From Candidatus Saccharibacteria bacterium UBA949 (GTDB lineage Bacteria; Patescibacteriota; Saccharimonadia; Saccharimonadales; Saccharimonadaceae): a DNA stretch of 8,955 bases. The stretch's first letter is position 1, and each line of letters opens with the position of its first letter. A program made the position numbers and the translations under genes. Below the pieces are notes generated by a model. That model searched no databases. It was not told where the DNA came from and saw nothing but the letters and a program-made list of their open reading frames with translations. The DNA is taken from positions 94,984 through 103,938 of the forward strand of contig DBCV01000013.1 in NCBI GenBank assembly GCA_002293245.1, read 5' to 3'. Of the stretch, positions 1 to 5,236 are shown piece by piece.

Positions 1-309
1 AAGGCCCCGGAGAATATGCAGGGAAACTGGCCCGTGATGCGGGTGGGCTTTGATAAGTCCGAGGACTTGAATCGGTATTACCCGTATGATGAGTATGTAA
101 TAAGAATCGACACAGGAATGCTGATCAACGGCAAAGCCGAGCCATTCCGCGGCGTTCCCAACCTATACGGAGTTTATCCCCATGCGGATTATGAGTATAG
201 TCGCGATGGCGTCTGGACTGTTATTGACTTCCCGGGTTTTCATGAATGGGAGAACGGCCATACTTACATTACAACGTGCGGAGCGATTATTCGCTTTGTG
301 CCGAAGTGA
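1..309 (+). CDS. C-terminal part of a protein sharing a domain with the next gene (5' end outside window)
   Basis: The frame is open from the first base, so this is probably the last 102 residues of a longer protein; an ATG at 16 has no ribosome binding site in the window. I do not recognise a named family. The end resembles the C-terminus of the 523-1956 protein: both have G-V-x-x-H-A-D-Y (the H codon is at 181 here and at 1834 there), then a similar number of residues (38 versus 36), ending with T-x-x-G-x-I-I before the stop. A V/I-G-F motif also recurs upstream in both. The segment is rich in aromatic residues and glycine, as in a beta-rich domain, and has no membrane helix. By analogy with its neighbour it may be the exported domain of a surface protein; that is inference. 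It ends in two consecutive TGA codons and is followed by a terminator that also recurs behind the neighbour. Confidence 0.6.
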   Translation, partial: KAPENMQGNWPVMRVGFDKSEDLNRYYPYDEYVIRIDTGMLINGKAEPFRGVPNLYGVYPHADYEYSRDGVWTVIDFPGFHEWENGHTYITTCGAIIRFVPK

Positions 310-335
310 TGACAAAAAAGCACTTTCGATTTCAG

Positions 336-368
336 AAAAACGGTCGCTTGTTGTATAGCGGCCTTTTT
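336..368 (+). terminator. Intrinsic terminator, copy 1 of a repeated element
   Basis: A 7-bp stem (342-348 with 357-363, one G-T wobble) encloses an 8-nt loop. It is preceded by five A and followed by five T, which can extend the stem past one mismatch. The A and T flanks suit termination on both strands. It lies 26 bases after the stop of the partial gene. A near-identical copy is at 1982-2015. Confidence 0.85.
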
Positions 369-393
369 CATACCCCCGATTATTATTTAACCA

Positions 394-422
394 TTGACTT
401 TTTAAGCTTCGTGTGCTATAAT
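394..422 (+). promoter_or_regulatory. Sigma70-type promoter for the membrane protein gene
   Basis: TTGACT (394-399) and TATAAT (417-422) are separated by 17 bp, with an extended -10 TG at 414-415. Transcription should start near 429, leaving a leader of about 93 nt before the ATG at 523. Confidence 0.85.
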
Positions 423-432
423 GTGGAGGATA

Positions 433-498
433 CGCGGGTAAATACTGCGATAGCAGGTGCCCGTGGGTAGTACTTTTGCAGTTTGAAAAAGTGCTACC
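433..498 (+). promoter_or_regulatory. Structured 5' leader with two adjacent hairpins
   Basis: Hairpin I pairs 433-440 with 458-465 (8 bp, two wobbles) and contains an inner perfect CTGC-GATA-GCAG hairpin (445-456). Hairpin II begins at the next base, pairing 466-477 with 487-498 (12 bp, one wobble, 9-nt loop). The two could stack coaxially. Hairpin II ends 8 nt before the AGGAGG ribosome binding site (507-512). No T-run follows, so it is not a terminator. I do not recognise a known riboswitch family. A role in controlling translation or mRNA stability is possible but unproven. Confidence 0.5.
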
Positions 499-522
499 TC
501 TGTAAAAGGAGGATGTTGTTGT

Positions 523-1956
523 ATGATTAGGGAATTTGTGTTGTCGCAGGATTTCTACGTAGCCGTACTGACGGCGCTTCTCTTGCCGATCGTCTGGTAT
601 ATAGCCACTACTGTGCAAAGACGCAGTAATTGGGTAAACAGACGGGCGAACGGCGGGTTTGGTTTCGTGAACTTTCTCGGCATGTTTGCTTGGCCGGTGA
701 TAGTCGGCATTATGCCGAACGTCACTTTCTGGATTGAGCAATACGGGCACAGACTGGTGGCCGCCTTCTTGACACTTGCTGCCATGATTGTAAGTTGTGT
801 TTTGGCGCAACGGGCGCTGTATGTTAATGGCGCTGATCCTGAGCGACGCGACTATATTGATTTGGCGGCTATGACGTTTTTTAGCGTTATTGCTGTAAGC
901 GCGGCGCAAATTTTACGAATCGCGGCTGCTGATGGCATTACCGCCGATATTTTTGGCACCTCGGTCTCGATGCATTATTTGTGGATTGTGTGGGCGCAGG
1001 TCATGCTATCCGTATTTACCCGCGACAAGGATGCAAATTGGGGTTTGCGCTGGACGTGGGTGCCAATTGTAGTAGCTGCCGCCTTATTACTGATGGTGCT
1101 TTTCCCGGAGCCAAAACCCGTTGAAGTCGTGTCGGACGTAGCCGCGCCAGTCTTGGTCTTGGAATCAACTGAGGGCGATGCGATGATGCCGGCCGAGGAA
1201 GATGGTGAAGAAGAGCTGCCGGCCGTTGAACTGACGGATGAACCTGCCGCGGAGCCTACCATTGAACCGACGCCAGAGCCTACCTCTGGACCCACTGCGG
1301 AACCGACGGCTGAACCCACGGCACTGCCTGAGCCTGAGCCAACTGTTGAACCGACGCCAGAACCTACTGTCGAACCCACACCAGAGCCCACACTTGAGCC
1401 AGTACCGGTATTGACGCCAGATGTGGCCCCCGACTGGACGCTACCCTTGGTTGATAACCCGGATCCGAACGACATTAATGATTGGTTTGACCTACCAGAC
1501 TTTGCCCAATCGACCTATGCCGAGATGACGGACGAGGGGCGCGAGAGCCTGGCCGAGGATATCAGGTATTACAGCAGCGAGGGGCCGGACCACTGCCAGC
1601 TGGATCTTGGGTACACTTGGGATATCTTCCAAGCCCGAATGGAGGCTGAGCACTTGGAATATACTGATTACAAGATTTTGCAGATTGGGTTTGGATTTGG
1701 CCCTGACAATGACGGTACTGGCTATGATCTGACGTTTGCTGGTGATTTTGACTATTGGTCGGGCGGGATGGATAACGAGGGGCGCAGCCTGCCGATTCTG
1801 AATGGCCAGTGGACACCGCGTGGCGTAGCTATTCACGCTGACTATAATGGTGACACGTTCCAATGCTTCGTGTTCTTTGACGAGAATGGGAACCGCTTGG
1901 GTGACGATATTTTTGTCACTATGGACGGCACGATCATTTGGGCCGTTGCGGAGTAA
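523..1956 (+). CDS. Six-helix membrane protein with Pro/Glu/Thr stalk and extracellular C-terminal domain
   Basis: This 477-residue protein belongs to no family I can name. The start is set by AGGAGG (507-512), 10 nt before the ATG. Residues 1-195 hold about six hydrophobic helices (near 11-29, 47-66, 76-95, 112-132, 148-165, 178-194). Positive charges lie in the loops after helices 1, 3 and 5 (for example QRRSNWVNRR), which by the positive-inside rule places both termini outside the cell. Residues 196-239 are acidic. Residues 240-295 are a low-complexity stalk of EPT/PEPT units. Residues 305-477 form a Gly-, Asp- and aromatic-rich domain with two cysteines (C358, C448) that should be displayed on the cell surface. 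The last 45 residues or so resemble the end of the upstream partial gene. The gene has its own promoter and terminator and so is probably transcribed alone. Possible roles include adhesion, host contact or environmental sensing; nothing seen identifies an enzyme. Confidence 0.85.
   Translation: MIREFVLSQDFYVAVLTALLLPIVWYIATTVQRRSNWVNRRANGGFGFVNFLGMFAWPVIVGIMPNVTFWIEQYGHRLVAAFLTLAAMIVSCVLAQRALYVNGADPERRDYIDLAAMTFFSVIAVSAAQILRIAAADGITADIFGTSVSMHYLWIVWAQVMLSVFTRDKDANWGLRWTWVPIVVAAALLLMVLFPEPKPVEVVSDVAAPVLVLESTEGDAMMPAEEDGEEELPAVELTDEPAAEPTIEPTPEPTSGPTAEPTAEPTALPEPEPTVEPTPEPTVEPTPEPTLEPVPVLTPDVAPDWTLPLVDNPDPNDINDWFDLPDFAQSTYAEMTDEGRESLAEDIRYYSSEGPDHCQLDLGYTWDIFQARMEAEHLEYTDYKILQIGFGFGPDNDGTGYDLTFAGDFDYWSGGMDNEGRSLPILNGQWTPRGVAIHADYNGDTFQCFVFFDENGNRLGDDIFVTMDGTIIWAVAE
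1240..1407 (+). repeat. In-gene Pro-Glu-Thr repeat tract (stalk)
   Basis: This tract encodes residues 240-295, dominated by x-E-P-T and T-P-E-P-T units. The codons repeat imperfectly (CCAGAGCCTACC, CCAGAACCTACT, CCAGAGCCCACA), so the tract probably grew by slippage or unequal recombination. Such tracts are typical of wall- or envelope-spanning spacers in surface proteins. Its length may vary among strains. Confidence 0.8.
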
Positions 1957-1981
1957 AGGCCCACTAGCACTTTGTATCACG

Positions 1982-2015
1982 AAAAACGGTCGCTTGTTTG
2001 TATAGCGGCCTTTTT
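1982..2015 (+). terminator. Intrinsic terminator, copy 2 of a repeated element
   Basis: It has the same 7-bp stem as copy 1 (1988-1994 with 2004-2010) and a 9-nt loop (one extra T), flanked by five A and five T. It lies 25 bases after the stop of the membrane protein gene. Confidence 0.88.
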
Positions 2016-2046
2016 CATGCGTTTTTTCAAAAACCTTTGTTGCTTA

Positions 2047-2075
2047 TTGACTTTTTTAAGCATGTGTGCTATAAT
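2047..2075 (+). promoter_or_regulatory. Sigma70-type promoter for the KGG protein gene
   Basis: TTGACT (2047-2052), a 17-bp spacer and TATAAT (2070-2075), with TGC before the -10. The predicted start near 2082 gives a leader of about 85 nt in which I see only weak pairing (around TTGGC at 2109-2113 and GCCAA at 2125-2129). Confidence 0.87.
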
Positions 2076-2167
2076 GGACTTATGCACACTTATGAGTGGT
2101 GTGGCAAATTGGCTTCCAACAGGGGCCAAGATTGTTCAAATAGGTTTAACTAGAAGGGAGAAAATCT

Positions 2168-2416
2168 ATGGCAGGAACAAAGAACGGTGGCCTAAAGGCT
2201 GCCGCAACCAACAAATTGAAGTACGGTAAAGAGTTTTACGCTCGCATCGGCCAAAAGGGTGGCAAAAACGGTCACACTGGCGGATTCGCTGCGAACCCAG
2301 CTCTGGCCCGTATCGCCGGCAAAAAAGGTGGCACAATTAGCCGCCGTGGTCCCAGCAAGAAAACTCTTGCTCGCCTAGCCGCCGAAGCCGCCCAAGACAT
2401 CCGCAGCATTGACTAG
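2168..2416 (+). CDS. Small KGG-motif (stress-type) protein
   Basis: This 82-residue, strongly basic, glycine-rich protein has two KGG motifs (residues 30-32 and 53-55), each embedded in an R-I-G/A-x-K-G-G context, with a repeat-like spacing between them. This is the pattern of the bacterial KGG repeat found in general stress proteins such as Bacillus GsiB and in many small CPR proteins. The charge suggests binding to nucleic acid or another polyanion, but the biochemical role is not established. The C-terminus (about 64-82) is an Ala-rich, probably helical segment. There is no signal peptide or membrane helix. The start is supported by AAGGGAG (2154-2160), 7 nt before the ATG. A consensus promoter, a good ribosome binding site and a strong terminator suggest a well-expressed single-gene unit. 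An upstream reading frame at 1972-2229 overlaps the terminator and promoter and is not the gene. Confidence 0.85.
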   Translation: MAGTKNGGLKAAATNKLKYGKEFYARIGQKGGKNGHTGGFAANPALARIAGKKGGTISRRGPSKKTLARLAAEAAQDIRSID

Positions 2417-2456
2417 TTTAGCCAAATACTACGGTTGCCTAAGGTAATTGGCAGGG

Positions 2457-2485
2457 AATAAGCCCCGAAAGGGGCTTATTTTGGT
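2457..2485 (+). terminator. Intrinsic terminator after the KGG gene
   Basis: A perfect 10-bp stem (2457-2466 with 2471-2480) is closed by a GAAA tetraloop, a stable GNRA loop, and followed by TTGGTTTTT. It separates the KGG gene from topA, whose promoter begins within or just after it. Confidence 0.92.
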
Positions 2486-2507
2486 TTTTAAGCATTTGTG
2501 ATATGAT
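2481..2507 (+). promoter_or_regulatory. Extended -10 promoter of topA, likely leaderless
   Basis: TGATATGAT (2499-2507) is an extended -10; a possible poor -35 TTGGTT is at 2481-2486 (15-bp spacer). The start would fall near 2514, next to the ATG at 2515. No ribosome binding site precedes that ATG. The spacer shares TTTTTAAGC with the promoters at 394 and 2047. An alternative -10 (TATAAA, 2507-2512) would put the start inside the gene and is less likely. Confidence 0.65.
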
Positions 2508-2514
2508 ATAAACT

Positions 2515-5067
2515 ATGCAAAATCTAGTAATTGTGGAAAGCCCGGCGAAAGCCAAGACAATCGAGAAGTACCTCGGCAAAGATTGGACAGTGATGAGCAG
2601 CGTGGGGCATATCAGGGAGATTCCGGCCAGCGACAAAAATGCGATTGATGTCAAGGATGGTTTCAAAACTAAATACGTGATTGATCCGGAAAAAACTGAG
2701 GTTGTGCGCAACTTAGAGGCGGCCGTGAAAAAGGCCAAAGTAGTTTGGCTAGCAACTGATGAAGACCGCGAGGGCGAGGCGATTGCTTGGCACTTGGCCA
2801 AGGTGCTAGGGCTGGATCTGCGCAAAACCAACCGGATTGCTTTTCACGAAATTACCAAACCAGCGCTGGAATATGCTGTGGAGCACCCCCGTAAGATTGA
2901 TATGAACCTGGTTGAAGCCCAACAGGCGCGGCAGATACTGGACAGATTGGTGGGGTTTGAGTTGTCGCCAGTGGTGTGGCGCAAGGTACCGGGCGGTAAG
3001 TCTGCTGGTCGGGTGCAAAGTCCAGCGGTGCGGCTGATCGTGGAGCGGGAAAGGGAAATCAAGGGGTTCGATAGCGAGTTTAGCTTTAAGGTTAGCGGGG
3101 ATTTCTATAGGTCTGGACTGAAGAATACCGAAAAGAACCGTTTTAAGGCGGAGCTGGCTGGTGAACAACCAAAGACTGAGGCAAATGCGCATAGGTTGCT
3201 CGAATCATTGAAGGGCCAGCGGCTCAGTGTGGCGGATATTGTGCAAACTCCGGGTTCGCGCAACCCTGGGCCACCGTTTACGACCTCCACTTTGCAGCAA
3301 GAGGCCAACTCGCGGTTGGGATTTTCCGCACGCACTACCATGTCGGCCGCCCAAGGGCTTTACCAGGCTGGTCATATCACCTATATGCGAACAGATGCAA
3401 CGGTGTTGTCTAAACAGGCTTTGGCGGCTTGTGCAGGGTTTATTGAAAAGGCTTATGGCAAGAATTATTCTAAGGTGCGGCAATTTGCCACCAAGTCGGC
3501 TTCGGCGCAAGAGGCGCACGAGGCGATTCGGCCAACGCATATCGGCACCGAAAAGGCTGGCAAAAACCAATACGAGCAGAAGTTATATGATTTGATTCGG
3601 CGGCGGACATTAGCTTCGCAGATGTCGCCTGCTGCGTTGGAAAAGACGACTGTGACGATTACCTGCGGGTCTTTGCCGAGCTCAGTAAAAAAGGACATCC
3701 CGCAGGCCACGGCCGAGGGCGAGTCGGCGCCCACCCGTGACGACGGGTCGGGCGAACGACGTCCCTTTTGTCGGAGACTCGGCAAAGACCCTGACGATAG
3801 TCCAGTCTTCGAAGCCAAAGGGGAGATCATCATATTTGACGGATTCCTGAAAGTCTATGGGGCATTTAAGCAGAACGAGCTGCCAAAGCTGAGCGCGGGC
3901 GACGAACTGGCCGCGAGCGAGATTATAGCTCGGCAAACCTTTGCCAATCCACCAGCCCGCTACACAGAGGGTAGCTTGGTGAAGAAGCTAGAAAGCTTGG
4001 GAATTGGCCGCCCCAGCACTTACGCCACGATTTTGAACACAATTCAGACCCGAGGCTATGTCAAAAAAGGCGAATCCGAAGGCCGCGACAGAGAAGTGAT
4101 TGAGCTAAAACTTGATAATGGTCAAAACCTAACCCGGGAAGTTCAAACCGAAAAAACTGGTAGCGACCGGGGCAAACTAGTGCCCGACCCGGTGGGCGAG
4201 ATTCTCAGCGACTTTTTGCACGATTACTTCACGCAAGTGGTTGATTACGGCTTCACTGCGGATGTCGAAAAAGACTTTGACTCCATCGCCCAGGGCGAAA
4301 AAGAGCGAAATAAGATGCTGGAAGACTTCTATAAGCCGTTCCATCAGCTGATTGAGGGCTCGGACAAGATCGACCGGGCAAAAGTGGGCAAGGCTCGGCT
4401 GATTGGCAAAGACCCGAAAACCGGCAAGGACGTGATTGCCAGAATCGGCCGATATGGGCCAATGCTCCAGTTAGGCGAGGCAGGGCCAGCAGAAGCTTCA
4501 GGGAAATCGGCCAAAACCAAGAAAAAGTCCGAAAAACCAGCCGATAAACCGCGTTTTGCACCCTTGCCTGATGGCGAAACCATGGAAAGCGTAACGCTGG
4601 CGCAAGCACTGGAAATGTTCAAACTACCCAGAACGCTGGGCCAAACAGATGCTGGTAGGGACATCAAGGTGAATATTGGCCGGTTTGGGCCGTATGTCCA
4701 GGTGGATAAAACTTACGCCAGCATTAAGCCACCCCTGACGCCGTTTGATATTACCTTGGAGCAAGCGCGCGAGCTGTATGCGGCAAAGCTAAAAGCTGAT
4801 GCCGAAAAACACATCGCGGAGTTCCCCGGAAGTGGAATCAAAGTCCTGAATGGCCCATACGGAGCTTATGTGACGGATGGCAAGAAGAATGTGCGGGTAC
4901 CGAAAGAAACTGACCCAAAAAAACTAACAGAAGACGCAGCCAAAAAGCTGATTGACGAAGCCCCAGATAGGCCACGCCGTGGTCCGCGCCGCTTTGCAAA
5001 AAAGAAAGCCCGCTCTGTCGCCAAGAGGACGACCAGAAAAGCCTCGAAAAAAGTCAAAAAACCTTGA
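2515..5067 (+). CDS. topA: DNA topoisomerase I (type IA) with an in-frame palindromic insertion
   Basis: This 850-residue enzyme relaxes negatively supercoiled DNA by single-strand passage through a covalent 5'-phosphotyrosine link. The Toprim domain (about 1-110) has the catalytic E9 (VIVESPAKAKTIEKYLG) and the metal-binding D82-E-D84-R-E86. The active-site tyrosine is Y290 in HITYMRTD, with the conserved R292 two residues on. Later core motifs include EAIRPTH (336-342) and LGIGRPSTYA (495-504). After about residue 625 there are three TopA C-terminal repeats with G-R-[YF]-G-P or G-P-Y-G motifs (about 628-655, 708-738, 770-812), then a very basic tail (818-850). No four-cysteine zinc fingers are present, unlike E. 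coli. Residues about 385-430 are an insertion encoded by an inverted-repeat element; family members such as B. subtilis TopA have only a few residues here. Reading frame and catalytic residues are intact, so it should be active. The gene probably has its own promoter and a leaderless mRNA. No clear terminator follows. Confidence 0.97.
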   Translation: MQNLVIVESPAKAKTIEKYLGKDWTVMSSVGHIREIPASDKNAIDVKDGFKTKYVIDPEKTEVVRNLEAAVKKAKVVWLATDEDREGEAIAWHLAKVLGLDLRKTNRIAFHEITKPALEYAVEHPRKIDMNLVEAQQARQILDRLVGFELSPVVWRKVPGGKSAGRVQSPAVRLIVEREREIKGFDSEFSFKVSGDFYRSGLKNTEKNRFKAELAGEQPKTEANAHRLLESLKGQRLSVADIVQTPGSRNPGPPFTTSTLQQEANSRLGFSARTTMSAAQGLYQAGHITYMRTDATVLSKQALAACAGFIEKAYGKNYSKVRQFATKSASAQEAHEAIRPTHIGTEKAGKNQYEQKLYDLIRRRTLASQMSPAALEKTTVTITCGSLPSSVKKDIPQATAEGESAPTRDDGSGERRPFCRRLGKDPDDSPVFEAKGEIIIFDGFLKVYGAFKQNELPKLSAGDELAASEIIARQTFANPPARYTEGSLVKKLESLGIGRPSTYATILNTIQTRGYVKKGESEGRDREVIELKLDNGQNLTREVQTEKTGSDRGKLVPDPVGEILSDFLHDYFTQVVDYGFTADVEKDFDSIAQGEKERNKMLEDFYKPFHQLIEGSDKIDRAKVGKARLIGKDPKTGKDVIARIGRYGPMLQLGEAGPAEASGKSAKTKKKSEKPADKPRFAPLPDGETMESVTLAQALEMFKLPRTLGQTDAGRDIKVNIGRFGPYVQVDKTYASIKPPLTPFDITLEQARELYAAKLKADAEKHIAEFPGSGIKVLNGPYGAYVTDGKKNVRVPKETDPKKLTEDAAKKLIDEAPDRPRRGPRRFAKKKARSVAKRTTRKASKKVKKP
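3653..3798 (+). repeat. Palindromic element inserted in frame in topA (possible MITE or RPE-like element)
   Basis: Perfect 14-bp inverted repeats GGGTCTTTGCCGAG (3667-3680) and its complement (3778-3791) bound 97 bp of GC-rich DNA. Further in, 3689-3696 pairs with 3761-3769 (8 bp, one bulge) and 3733-3738 pairs with 3743-3748 (6 bp, loop GACG). An alternative 8-bp pairing joins 3662-3669 to 3699-3706. A 7-bp direct repeat, TGACGAT, flanks the element (3653-3659 and 3792-3798), abutting the right inverted repeat but 7 bp away from the left one. The whole is translated as part of TopA (about residues 385-430, rich in Ser, Pro, Lys, Arg and Asp). The distance between direct repeats is 139 bp, not a multiple of three, so simple excision between them would shift the frame. 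Either small compensating changes followed insertion, or the direct repeat is coincidental. Confidence 0.7.
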
Positions 5068-5076
5068 TAAATACTA

Positions 5077-5103
5077 TTGACACCCACAAAAACGTGCTAT
5101 AAT
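5077..5103 (+). promoter_or_regulatory. Upstream promoter (P1) of the sigma4/HARE gene
   Basis: TTGACA (5077-5082) and TATAAT (5098-5103) have a short 15-bp spacer, partly offset by an extended -10 TGC (5095-5097). It lies 10 bases after the topA stop. Confidence 0.7.
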
Positions 5104-5108
5104 AGCAC
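5094..5108. promoter_or_regulatory. Dyad over the P1 -10 box (possible operator)
   Basis: GTGCTA-TAA-TAGCAC is a perfect 6-bp inverted repeat with a 3-bp centre, exactly overlapping the -10 hexamer of P1. The other promoters with a similar -10 (417, 2070) lack the right half. This position is typical for a repressor site. The bound protein is unknown; the downstream HTH protein is a candidate. Confidence 0.5.
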
Positions 5109-5120
5109 CAGAAACAAGTC

Positions 5121-5139
5121 GTGCAGAAAAGGTCTGCAC
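5121..5139. promoter_or_regulatory. Inverted repeat between P1 and P2
   Basis: GTGCAG (5121-5126) and CTGCAC (5134-5139) are separated by 7 bases, ending 3 bases before the -35 of P2. It could be a second operator, or a hairpin in the P1 transcript. No T-run follows, so it is not a good terminator. Confidence 0.4.
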
Positions 5140-5142
5140 CTG

Positions 5143-5171
5143 TTGACAATAAGGTGGGCGTGTGTTATACT
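5143..5171 (+). promoter_or_regulatory. Downstream promoter (P2) of the sigma4/HARE gene
   Basis: TTGACA (5143-5148), a 17-bp spacer and TATACT (5166-5171), with TGT as extended -10. The predicted start is near 5178. A small inverted repeat, CTAGT-6-ACTAG (5170-5185), spans that start. Confidence 0.85.
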
Positions 5172-5236
5172 AGTGTTCAGACTAGATAATTATTAACAAT
5201 CAATCCAAGGGGAACAAGGAGGCATTGGGAGAAAAA

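Larger units (their letters stand above)
319..422 (+). repeat. Terminator-promoter cassette, copy 1
   Basis: This stretch matches 1966-2075 in order: the octamer AGCACTTT (319-326; 1966-1973), a terminator block identical at 37 of 38 positions (335-371; 1981-2018), a variable A/T-rich spacer, and a consensus promoter sharing TTGACT, TTTTTAAGC and TGTGCTATAAT. The two blocks follow genes whose C-terminal domains are similar, which suggests duplication of a gene together with its downstream control region. Confidence 0.75.
1966..2075 (+). repeat. Terminator-promoter cassette, copy 2
   Basis: This is the second copy of the block at 319-422, with the octamer, terminator and promoter in the same order. 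The spacer between terminator and -35 is slightly longer (28 versus 22 nt) and has a different sequence. It now drives the KGG gene rather than another surface-protein gene. Confidence 0.75.

Noticed and set aside
163..909. Minus-strand frame of 248 residues
   Set aside because: It runs antisense through the partial gene, a terminator, a consensus promoter and the start of the membrane protein gene. Its composition is not protein-like and no ribosome binding site precedes it.
975..1475. Minus-strand frame of 166 residues rich in VGSxVGS repeats
   Set aside because: It is the antisense image of the EPT repeat tract in the membrane protein gene; repetitive codons keep several frames open. It has no promoter or ribosome binding site.
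1972..2229. Plus-strand frame of 85 residues before the KGG gene
   Set aside because: It spans the terminator and the KGG promoter and overlaps the KGG gene in another frame, so it is incompatible with the transcription signals.
3667..3791. Topoisomerase insertion as an intron, intein or frameshift
   Set aside because: The reading frame is continuous, the segment is far too short for an intein or group I/II intron, and catalytic motifs on both sides are intact.
3667..3791. Topoisomerase inverted repeats as a transcription terminator
   Set aside because: There is no T-run after the right arm on either strand and the loop region is nearly 100 bp long.
2515..5067. Apparent change in codon style between the first and second half of topA
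   Set aside because: By eye alanine and arginine codons look somewhat different after about 3830, but both halves are mixed and I cannot quantify it; not enough to claim recombination.
5225..5236. TTG at 5225 as the start of the sigma4/HARE protein
   Set aside because: It is only 2 nt from the AAGGAGG site, while the ATG 12 bases downstream has GGAG at normal spacing. It cannot be fully excluded; the difference is four residues.
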